A DNA stretch of 64,000 nt, from positions 63,138,265 to 63,202,264 of the forward strand of contig OW386293.2 in the NCBI GenBank assembly GCA_936432065.2, in the 5' to 3' direction. Positions 49,170-61,200 of the stretch are shown here, one piece after another; position 1 is the stretch's first letter; every line of letters starts with the position of its first letter. The DNA is from Rutpela maculata. Taxonomy: Eukaryota; Arthropoda; Insecta; Coleoptera; Cerambycidae. The position numbers and the translations under genes were made by a program. The notes under the pieces are model-generated. The model did no database searches, was not told the origin of the DNA, and saw nothing but the letters and a program-made list of their open reading frames with translations.

Positions 49170-52100
49170 GAAACCGAACGAAAATTTATGTGAGGTTTGA
49201 AAATTTATGTGAGGTTTGACAAAATTAGCATGGGTTTGACGAAATTAGGATGGGTTTGATGAATCCGAACGAAAATTTATGAGGTTTGAAAATTTATCTG
49301 AGGTTTGAGCAAATTAGCATGGGTTTGAAGAAATTAGGATGGGTTTGATGAAACCGAACTAAAATTTATGTGGTTTGAAAATTTATGTGAGGTTTGACAT
49401 ATTTAGCATGGGTTTGACGAAATTAGGATGGGTTTGATGAAACCGAACGAAAATTTATGTGGTTTGAAAATTTATGTGAGGTTTGACATATTTAGCATGG
49501 GTTTGACGAAATTAGGATGGGTTTGATGAAACCGAACGAAAATTTATGTGGTTTGAAAATTTACCTGAGGTTTGAGCAATTTAGCATGGGTTTGAAGAAA
49601 TTAGGATGGGTTTGATGAAATTAGGATGGGTTTGATGAATCCGAACGAAAATTTATGAGGTTTGAAAATTTATTTGAGGTTTGAGCAAATTAGCATGGGT
49701 TTGAAGAAATTAGGATGGGTTTGATGAAACCGAACGAAAATTTATGTGGTTTGAAAATTTATGTGAGGTTTGACATATTTAGCATGGGTTTGACGAAATT
49801 AGGATGGGTTTGATGAAACCGAACGAAAATTTATGTGGTTTGAAAATTTATGTGAGGTTTGAGCAATTTAGCATGGGTTTGAAGAAATTAGGATGGGTTT
49901 GATGAAATTAGGATGGGTTTGATGAATCCGAACGAAAATTTATGAGGTTTGAAAATTTATCTGAGGTTTGAGCAAATTAGCATGGGTTTGAAGAAATTAG
50001 GATGGGTTTGATGAAACCGAACGAAAATTTATGTGGTTTGAAAATTTATGTGAGGTTTGACATATTTAGCATGGGTTTGATGAAATTAGGATGGGTTTGA
50101 TGAAACCGAACGAAAATTTATGTGGTTTGAAAATTTATGTGAGGTTTGAGCAATTTAGCATGGGTTTGAAGAAATTAGGATGGGTTTGATGAAACCGAAC
50201 GAAAATTTATGTGAGGTTTGACATATTTAGCATGGGTTTGACGAAATTAGGATGGGTTTGATGAAACCGAACGAAAATTTATGTGAGGTTTGTAAATTTA
50301 TGTGAGGTTTGACATATTTAGCATGGGTTTGACGAAATTAGGATGGGTTTGATGAAACCGAACGAAAATTTATGTGAGGTTTGACATATTTAGCATGGGT
50401 TTGACGAAATTAGGATGGGTTTGATGAAACCGAACGAAAATTTATGTGGTTTGAAAATTTACCTGAGGTTTGAGCAATTTAGCATGGGTTTGAAGAAATT
50501 AGGATGGGTTTGATGAAATTAGGATGGGTTTGATGAAACCGAACGAAAATTTATGTGGTTTGAAAATTTATGTGAGGTTTGAGCAATTTAGCATGGGTTT
50601 GAAGAAATTAGGATGGGTTTGATGAAACCGAACGAAAATTTATGTGAGGTTTGAAAATTTATGTGAGGTTTGACAAAATTAGCATGGGTTTGACGAAATT
50701 AGGATGGGTTTGATGAATCCGAACGAAAATTTATGAGGTTTGAAAATTTATCTGAGGTTTGAGCAAATTAGCATGGGTTTGAAGAAATTAGGATGGGTTT
50801 GATGAAACCGAACTAAAATTTATGTGGTTTGAAAATTTATGTGAGGTTTGACATATTTAGCATGGGTTTGACGAAATTAGGATGGGTTTGATGAAACCGA
50901 ACGAAAATTTATGTGGTTTGAAAATTTATGTGAGGTTTGACATATTTAGCATGGGTTTGACGAAATTAGGATGGGTTTGATGAAACCGAACGAAAATTTA
51001 TGTGGTTTGAAAATTTACCTGAGGTTTGAGCAATTTAGCATGGGTTTGAAGAAATTAGGATGGGTTTGATGAAATTAGGATGGGTTTGATGAATCCGAAC
51101 GAAAATTTATGAGGTTTGAAAATTTATCTGAGGTTTGAGCAAATTAGCATGGGTTTGAAGAAATTAGGATGGGTTTGATGAAACCGAACGAAAATTTATG
51201 TGGTTTGAAAATTTATGTGAGGTTTGACATATTTAGCATGGGTTTGACGAAATTAGGATGGGTTTGATGAAACCGAACGAAAATTTATGTGGTTTGAAAA
51301 TTTATGTGAGGTTTGAGCAATTTAGCATGGGTTTGAAGAAATTAGGATGGGTTTGATGAAATTAGGATGGGTTTGATGAATCCGAACGAAAATTTATGAG
51401 GTTTGAAAATTTATCTGAGGTTTGAGCAAATTAGCATGGGTTTGAAGAAATTAGGATGGGTTTGATGAAACCGAACGAAAATTTATGTGGTTTGAAAATT
51501 TATGTGAGGTTTGACATATTTAGCATGGGTTTGATGAAATTAGGATGGGTTTGATGAAACCGAACGAAAATTTATGTGGTTTGAAAATTTATGTGAGGTT
51601 TGAGCAATTTAGCATGGGTTTGAAGAAATTAGGATGGGTTTGATGAAACCGAACGAAAATTTATGTGAGGTTTGACATATTTAGCATGGGTTTGACGAAA
51701 TTAGGATGGGTTTGATGAAACCGAACGAAAATTTATGTGAGGTTTGTAAATTTATGTGAGGTTTGACATATTTAGCATGGGTTTGACGAAATTAGGATGG
51801 GTTTGATGAAACCGAACGAAAATTTATGTGAGGTTTGACATATTTAGCATGGGTTTGACGAAATTAGGATGGGTTTGATGAAACCGAACGAAAATTTATG
51901 TGAGGTTTGTAAATTTATGTGAGGTTTGACATATTTAGCATGGGTTTGACGAAATTAGGATGGGTTTGATGAAACCGAACGAAAATTTATGTGGTTTGAA
52001 AATTTACCTGAGGTTTGAGCAATTTAGCATGGGTTTGAAGAAATTAGGATGGGTTTGATGAAATTAGGATGGGTTTGATGAAACCGAACGAAAATTTATG

Positions 52101-53860
52101 TGGTTTGAAAATTTATGTGAGGTTTGAGCAATTTAGCATGGGTTTGAAGAAATTAGGATGGGTTTGATGAAACCGAACGAAAATTTATGTGAGGTTTGAA
52201 AATTTATGTGAGGTTTGACAAAATTAGCATGGGTTTGACGAAATTAGGATGGGTTTGATGAATCCGAACGAAAACTTATGAGGTTTGAAAATTTATCTGA
52301 GGTTTGAGCAAATTAGCATGGGTTTGAAGAAATTAGGATGGGTATGATGAAACCGAACGAAAATTTATGTGGTTTGAAAATTTATGTGAGGTTTGACATA
52401 TTTAGCATGGGTTTGACGAAATTAGGATGGGTTTGATGAAACCGAACGAAAATTTATGTGGTTTGAAAATTTACCTGAGGTTTGAGCAATTTAGCATGGG
52501 TTTGAAGAAATTAGGATGGGTTTGATGAAATTAGGATGGGTTTGATGAATCCGAACGAAAATTTATGAGGTTTGAAAATTTATCTGAGGTTTGAGCAAAT
52601 TAGCATGGGTTTGAAGAAATTAGGATGGGTTTGATGAAACCGAACGAAAATTTATGTGGTTTGAAAATTTATGTGAGGTTTGAGCAATTTAGCATGGGTT
52701 TGAAGAAATTAGGATGGGTTTGATGAAACCGAACGAAAATTTATGTGAGGTTTGAAAATTTATGTGAGGTTTGACATATTTAGCATGGGTTTGACGAAAT
52801 TAGGATGGGTTTGATGAAACCGAACGAAAATTTATGTGGTTTGAAAATTTACCTGAGGTTTGAGCAATTTAGCATGGGTTTGAAGAAATTAGGATGGGTT
52901 TGATGAAATTAGGATGGGTTTGATGAAACCGAACGAAAATTTATGTGGTTTGAAAATTTATGTGAGGTTTGAGCAATTTAGCATGGGTTTGAAGAAATTA
53001 GGATGGGTTTGATGAAACCGAACGAAAATTTATGTGAGGTTTGAAAATTTATGTGAGGTTTGACAAAATTAGCATGGGTTTGACGAAATTAGGATGGGTT
53101 TGATGAATCCGAACGAAAATTTATGAGGTTTGAAAATTTATCTGAGGTTTGAGCAAATTAGCATGGGTTTGAAGAAATTAGGATGGGTTTGATGAAACCG
53201 AACGAAAATTTATGTGGTTTGAAAATTTATGTGAGGTTTGACATATTTAGCATGGGTTTGACGAAATTAGGATGGGTTTGATGAAACCGAACGAAAATTT
53301 ATGTGGTTTGAAAATTTACCTGAGGTTTGAGCAATTTAGCATGGGTTTGAAGAAATTAGGATGGGTTTGATGAAATTAGGATGGGTTTGATGAATCCGAA
53401 CGAAAATTTATGAGGTTTGAAAATTTATCTGAGGTTTGAGCAAATTAGCATGGGTTTGAAGAAATTAGGATGGGTTTGATGAAACCGAACGAAAATTTAT
53501 GTGGTTTGAAAATTTATGTGAGGTTTGAGCAATTTAGCATGGGTTTGAAGAAATTAGGATGGGTTTGATGAAACCGAACGAAAATTTATGTGAGGTTTGA
53601 AAATTTATGTGAGGTTTGACATATTTAGCATGGGTTTGACGAAATTAGGATGGGTTTGATGAAACCGAACGAAAATTTATGTGGTTTGAAAATTTACCTG
53701 AGGTTTGAGCAATTTAGCATGGGTTTGAAGAAATTAGGATGGGTTTGATGAAATTAGGATGGGTTTGATGAAACCGAACGAAAATTTATGTGGTTTGAAA
53801 ATTTATGTGAGGTTTGAGCAATTTAGCATGGGTTTGAAGAAATTAGGATGGGTTTGATGA
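49170..53860. repeat. Third copy of the satellite B block, +8,919 from copy 2
   Basis: It matches about 40250-44940 at a constant 8,919-bp offset: 'ccgaactaaaa' at 49359 and 50813, 'gacaaaattagc' at 49220, and 'gaaaacttatg' at 52275. It lacks 'gagctattt' (reads 'gagcaattt') and 'gaaaattgatgtg', so it is older than the 4,511-bp tandem pair. It adds private changes such as 'tatttgagg' (49671) and 'gggtatgatg' (52343). The match ends where 44940 has an extra core absent at 53860. Confidence 0.8.
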
Positions 53861-56800
53861 ATCCGAACGAAAATTTATGAGGTTTGAAAATTTATCTGAG
53901 GTTTGAGCAAATTAGCATGGGTTTGAAGAAATTAGGATGGGTTTGATGAAACCGAACGAAAATTTATGTGGTTTGAAAATTTATGTGAGGTTTGAGCAAT
54001 TTAGCATGGGTTTGAAGAAATTAGGATGGGTTTGATGAAACCGAACGAAAATTTATGTGAGGTTTGAAAATTTATGTGAGGTTTGACATATTTAGCATGG
54101 GTTTGACGAAATTAGGATGGGTTTGATGAAACCGAACGAAAATTTATGTGGTTTGAAAATTTACCTGAGGTTTGAGCAATTTAGCATGGGTTTGAAGAAA
54201 TTAGGATGGGTTTGATGAAATTAGGATGGGTTTGATGAAACCGAACGAAAATTTATGTGGTTTGAAAATTTATGTGAGGTTTGAGCAATTTAGCATGGGT
54301 TTGAAGAAATTAGGATGGGTTTGATGAAACCGAACGAAAATTTATGTGAGGTTTGACATATTTAGCATGGGTTTGACGAAATTAGGATGGGTTTGATGAA
54401 ACCGAACGAAAATTTATGTGGTTTGAAAATTTACCTGAGGTTTGAGCAATTTAGCATGGGTTTGAAGAAATTAGGATGGGTTTGATGAAATTAGGATGGG
54501 TTTGATGAAACCGAACGAAAATTTATGTGGTTTGAAAATTTATGTGAGGTTTGAGCAATTTAGCATGGGTTTGAAGAAATTGGGATGGGTTTGATGAAAT
54601 TAGGATGGGTTTGATGAATCCGAACGAAAATTTATGAGGTTTGAAAATTTATCTGAGGTTTGAGCAAATTAGCATGGGTTTGAAGAAATTAGGATGGGTT
54701 TGATGAAACCGAACGAAAATTTATGTGAGGTTTGAAAATTTATGTGAGGTTTGACAAAATTAGCATGGGTTTGACGAAATTAGGATGGGTTTGATGAATC
54801 CGAACGAAAATTTATGAGGTTTGAAAATTTATCTGAGGTTTGAGCAAATTAGCATGGGTTTGAAGAAATTAGGATGGGTTTGATGAAACCGAACGAAAAT
54901 TTATGTGGTTTGAAAATTTATGTGAGGTTTGACATATTTAGCATGGGTTTGACGAAATTAGGATGGGTTTGATGAAACCGAACGAAAATTTATGTGGTTT
55001 GAAAATTTACCTGAGGTTTGAGCAATTTAGCATGGGTTTGAAGAAATTAGGATGGGTTTGATGAAATTAGGATGGGTTTGATGAATCCGAACGAAAATTT
55101 ATGAGGTTTGAAAATTTATCTGAGGTTTGAGCAAATTAGCATGGGTTTGAAGAAATTAGGATGGGTTTGATGAAACCGAACGAAAATTTATGTGGTTTGA
55201 AAATTTATGTGAGGTTTGAGCAATTTAGCATGGGTTTGAAGAAATTAGGATGGGTTTGATGAAACCGAACGAAAATTTATGTGAGGTTTGAAAATTTATG
55301 TGAGGTTTGACATATTTAGCATGGGTTTGACGAAATTAGGATGGGTTTGATGAAACCGAACGAAAATTTATGTGGTTTGAAAATTTACCTGAGGTTTGAG
55401 CAATTTAGCATGGGTTTGAAGAAATTAGGATGGGTTTGATGAAATTAGGATGGGTTTGATGAAACCGAACGAAAATTTATGTGGTTTGAAAATTTATGTG
55501 AGGTTTGAGCAATTTAGCATGGGTTTGAAGAAATTAGGATGGGTTTGATGAAATTAGGATGGGTTTGATGAATCCGAACGAAAATTTATGAGGTTTGAAA
55601 ATTTATCTGAGGTTTGAGCAAATTAGCATGGGTTTGAAGAAATTAGGATGGGTTTGATGAAACCGAACGAAAATTTATGTGGTTTGAAAATTTATGTGAG
55701 GTTTGAGCAATTTAGCATGGGTTTGAAGAAATTAGGATGGGTTTGATGAAACCGAACGAAAATTTATGTGAGGTTTGAAAATTTATGTGAGGTTTGACAT
55801 ATTTAGCATGGGTTTGACGAAATTAGGATGGGTTTGATGAAACCGAACGAAAATTTATGTGGTTTGAAAATTTACCTGAGGTTTGAGCAATTTAGCATGG
55901 GTTTGAAGAAATTAGGATGGGTTTGATGAAATTAGGATGGGTTTGATGAATCCGAACGAAAATTTATGAGGTTTGAAAATTTATCTGAGGTTTGAGCAAA
56001 TTAGCATGGGTTTGAAGAAATTAGGATGGGTTTGATGAAACCGAACGAAAATTTATGTGGTTTGAAAATTTATGTGAGGTTTGAGCAATTTAGCATGGGT
56101 TTGAAGAAATTAGGATGGGTTTGATGAAACCGAACGAAAATTTATGTGAGGTTTGAAAATTTATGTGAGGTTTGACATATTTAGCATGGGTTTGACGAAA
56201 TTAGGATGGGTTTGATGAAACCGAACGAAAATTTATGTAGTTTGAAAATTTACCTGAGGTTTGAGCAATTTAGCATGGGTTTGAAGAAATTAGGATGGGT
56301 TTGATGAAATTAGGATGGGTTTGATGAAACCGAACGAAAATTTATGTGGTTTGAAAATTTATGTGAGGTTTGAGCAATTTAGCATGGGTTTGAAGAAATT
56401 AGGATGGGTTTGATGAAACCGAACGAAAATTTATGTGAGGTTTGACATATTTAGCATGGGTTTGACGAAATTAGGATGGGTTTGATGAAACCGAACGAAA
56501 ATTTATGTGGTTTGAAAATTTACCTGAGGTTTGAGCAATTTAGCATGGGTTTGAAGAAATTAGGATGGGTTTGATGAAATTAGGATGGGTTTGATGAAAC
56601 CGAACGAAAATTTATGTGGTTTGAAAATTTATGTGAGGTTTGAGCAATTTAGCATGGGTTTGAAGAAATTAGGATGGGTTTGATGAAACCGAACGAAAAT
56701 TTATGTGAGGTTTGACATATTTAGCATGGGTTTGACGAAATTAGGATGGGTTTGATGAAACCGAACGAAAATTTATGTGGTTTGAAAATTTACCTGAGGT

Positions 56801-58183
56801 TTGAGCAATTTAGCATGGGTTTGAAGAAATTAGGATGGGTTTGATGAAATTAGGATGGGTTTGATGAAACCGAACGAAAATTTATGTGGTTTGAAAATTT
56901 ATGTGAGGTTTGAGCAATTTAGCATGGGTTTGAAGAAATTAGGATGGGTTTGATGAAACCGAACGAAAATTTATGTGAGGTTTGAAAATTTATGTGAGGT
57001 TTGACATATTTAGCATGGGTTTGACGAAATTAGGATGGGTTTGATGAAACCGAACGAAAATTTATGTGGTTTGAAAATTTACCTGAGGTTTGAGCAATTT
57101 AGCATGGGTTTGAAGAAATTAGGATGGGTTTGATGAAATTAGGATGGGTTTGATGAAACCGAACGAAAATTTATGTGGTTTGAAAATTTATGTGAGGTTT
57201 GAGCAATTTAGCATGGGTTTGAAGAAATTAGGATGGGTTTGATGAAATTAGGATGGGTTTGATGAATCCGAACGAAAATTTATGAGGTTTGAAAATTTAT
57301 CTGAGGTTTGAGCAAATTAGCATGGGTTTGAAGAAATTAGGATGGGTTTGATGAAACCGAACGAAAATTTATGTGGTTTGAAAATTTATGTGAGGTTTGA
57401 GCAATTTAGCATGGGTTTGAAGAAATTAGGATGGGTTTGATGAAACCGAACGAAAATTTATGTGAGGTTTGACATATTTAGCATGGGTTTGACGAAATTA
57501 GGATGGGTTTGATGAAACCGAACGAAAATTTATGTGGTTTGAAAATTTACCTGAGGTTTGAGCAATTTAGCATGGGTTTGAAGAAATTAGGATGGGTTTG
57601 ATGAAATTAGGATGGGTTTGATGAAACCGAACGAAAATTTATGTGGTTTGAAAATTTATGTGAGGTTTGAGCAATTTAGCATGGGTTTGAAGAAATTAGG
57701 ATGGGTTTGATGAAATTAGGATGGGTTTGATGAATCCGAACGAAAATTTATGAGGTTTGAAAATTTATCTGAGGTTTGAGCAAATTAGCATGGGTTTGAA
57801 GAAATTAGGATGGGTTTGATGAAACCGAACGAAAATTTATGTGAGGTTTGAAAATTTATGTGAGGTTTGACAAAATTAGCATGGGTTTGACGAAATTAGG
57901 ATGGGTTTGATGAATCCGAACGAAAATTTATGAGGTTTGAAAATTTGTCTGAGGTTTGAGCAAATTAGCATGGGTTTGAAGAAATTAGGATGGGTTTGAT
58001 GAAACCGAACGAAAATTTATGTGGTTTGAAAATTTATGTGAGGTTTGACATATTTAGCATGGGTTTGACGAAATTAGGATGGGTTTGATGAAACCGAACG
58101 AAAATTTATGTGGTTTGAAAATTTACCTGAGGTTTGAGCAATTTAGCATGGGTTTGAAGAAATTAGGATGGGTTTGATGAAAT

Positions 58184-58234
58184 TAGGAATTAGGAATTAG
58201 GAAGGAAATTAGAAAATTAGGATTAGGAATTAGG
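58184..58234. repeat. Rare TTAGG-rich insert in satellite B, copy 2
   Basis: Same 51-bp insert as at 33161, at an offset of 25,023 bp. Flanking monomer order also agrees at that offset from about 31680 to 33660 (for example the 'gaatccg' caps at 32241 and 57264), so a block of at least 2 kb was copied, not the insert alone. Confidence 0.85.
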
Positions 58235-61200
58235 TTTGATGAATCCGAACGAAAATTTATGAGGTTTGAAAATTTATCTGAGGTTTGAGCAAATTAGCAT
58301 GGGTTTGAAGAAATTAGGATGGGTTTGATGAAACCGAACGAAAATTTATGTGGTTTGAAAATTTATGTGAGGTTTGAGCAATTTAGCATGGGTTTGAAGA
58401 AATTAGGATGGGTTTGATGAAACCGAACGAAAATTTATGTGAGGTTTGAAAATTTATGTGAGGTTTGACATATTTAGCATGGGTTTGACGAAATTAGGAT
58501 GGGTTTGATGAAACCGAACGAAAATTTATGTGGTTTGAAAATTTACCTGAGGTTTGAGCAATTTAGCATGGGTTTGAAGAAATTAGGATGGGTTTGATGA
58601 AATTAGGATGGGTTTGATGAAACCGAACGAAAATTTATGTGGTTTGAAAATTTATGTGAGGTTTGAGCAATTTAGCATGGGTTCGAAGAAATTAGGATGG
58701 GTTTGATGAAACCGAACGAAAATTTATGTGAGGTTTGAAAATTTATGTGAGGTTTGACAAAATTAGCATGGGTTTGACGAAATTAGGATGGGTTTGATGA
58801 ATCCGAACGAAAATTTATGAGGTTTGAAAATTTATCTGAGGTTTGAGCAAATTAGCATGGGTTTGAAGAAATTAGGATGGGTTTGATGAAACCGAACGAA
58901 AATTTATGTGGTTTGAAAATTTATGTGAGGTTTGACATATTTAGCATGGGTTTGACGAAATTAGGATGGGTTTGATGAAACCGAACGAAAATTTATGTGG
59001 TTTGAAAATTTACCTGAGGTTTGAGCAATTTAGCATGGGTTTGAAGAAATTAGGATGGGTTTGATGAAATTAGGATGGGTTTGATGAATCCGAACGAAAA
59101 TTTATGAGGTTTGAAAATTTATCTGAGGTTTGAGCAAATTAGCATGGGTTTGAAGAAATTAGGATGGGTTTGATGAAACCGAACGAAAATTTATGTGGTT
59201 TGAAAATTTATGTGAGGTTTGAGCAATTTAGCATGGGTTTGAAGAAATTAGGATGGGTTTGATGAAACCGAACGAAAATTTATGTGAGGTTTGAAAATTT
59301 ATGTGAGGTTTGACATATTTAGCATGGGTTTGACGAAATTAGGATGGGTTTGATGAAACCGAACGAAAATTTATGTGGTTTGAAAATTTACCTGAGGTTT
59401 GAGCAATTTAGCATGGGTTTGAAGAAATTAGGATGGGTTTGATGAAATTAGGATGGGTTTGATGAAACCGAACGAAAATTTATGTGGTTTGAAAATTTAT
59501 GTGAGGTTTGAGCAATTTAGCATGGGTTTGAAGAAATTAGGATGGGTTTGATGAATCCGAACGAAAATTTATGAGGTTTGAAAATTTATCTGAGGTTTGA
59601 GCAAATTAGCATGGGTTTGAAGAAATTAGGATGGGTTTGATGAAACCGAACGAAAATTTATGTGGTTTGAAAATTTATGTGAGGTTTGAGCAATTTAGCA
59701 TGGGTTTGAAGAAATTAGGATGGGTTTGATGAAACCGAACGAAAATTTATGTGAGGTTTGAAAATTTATGTGAGGTTTGACATATTTAGCATGGGTTTGA
59801 CGAAATTAGGATGGGTTTGATGAAACCGAACGAAAATTTATGTGGTTTGAAAATTTACCTGAGGTTTGAGCAATTTAGCATGGGTTTGAAGAAATTAGGA
59901 TGGGTTTGATGAAATTAGGATGGGTTTGATGAAACCGAACGAAAATTTATGTGGTTTGAAAATTTATGTGAGGTTTGAGCAATTTAGCATGGGTTTGAAG
60001 AAATTAGGATGGGTTTGATGAAACCGAACGAAAATTTATGTGAGGTTTGACATATTTAGCATGGGTTTGACGAAATTAGGATGGGTTTGATGAAACCGAA
60101 CGAAAATTTATGTGGTTTGAAAATTTACCTGAGGTTTGAGCAATTTAGCATGGGTTTGAAGAAATTAGGATGGGTTTGATGAAATTAGGATGGGTTTGAT
60201 GAAACCGAACGAAAATTTATGTGGTTTGAAAATTTATGTGAGGTTTGAGCAATTTAGCATGGGTTTGAAGAAATTAGGATGGGTTTGATGAAATTAGGAT
60301 GGGTTTGATGAATCCGAACGAAAATTTATGAGGTTTGAAAATTTATCTGAGGTTTGAGCAAATTAGCATGGGTTTGAAGAAATTAGGATGGGTTTGATGA
60401 AACCGAACGAAAATTTATGTGAGGTTTGAAAATTTATGTGAGGTTTGACAAAATTAGCATGGGTTTGACGAAATTAGGATGGGTTTGATGAATCCGAACG
60501 AAAATTTATGAGGTTTGAAAATTTATCTGAGGTTTGAGCAAATTAGCATGGGTTTGAAGAAATTAGGATGGGTTTGATGAAACCGAACGAAAATTTATGT
60601 GGTTTGAAAATTTATGTGAGGTTTGACATATTTAGCATGGGTTTGACGAAATTAGGATGGGTTTGATGAAACCGAACGAAAATTTATGTGGTTTGAAAAT
60701 TTACCTGAGGTTTGAGCAATTTAGCATGGGTTTGAAGAAATTAGGATGGGTTTGATGAAATTAGGATGGGTTTGATGAATCCGAACGAAAATTTATGAGG
60801 TTTGAAAATTTATCTGAGGTTTGAGCAAATTAGCATGGGTTTGAAGAAATTAGGATGGGTTTGATGAAACCGAACGAAAATTTATGTGGTTTGAAAATTT
60901 ATGTGAGGTTTGAGCAATTTAGCATGGGTTTGAAGAAATTAGGATGGGTTTGATGAAACCGAACGAAAATTTATGTGGTTTGAAAATTTATGTGAGGTTT
61001 GACATATTTAGCATGGGTTTGACGAAATTAGGATGGGTTTGATGAAACCGAACGAAAATTTATGTGGTTTGAAAATTTACCTGAGGTTTGAGCAATTTAG
61101 CATGGGTTTGAAGAAATTAGGATGGGTTTGATGAAATTAGGATGGGTTTGAAGAATCCGAACGAAAATTTATGAGGTTTGAAAATTTATCTGAGGTTTGA

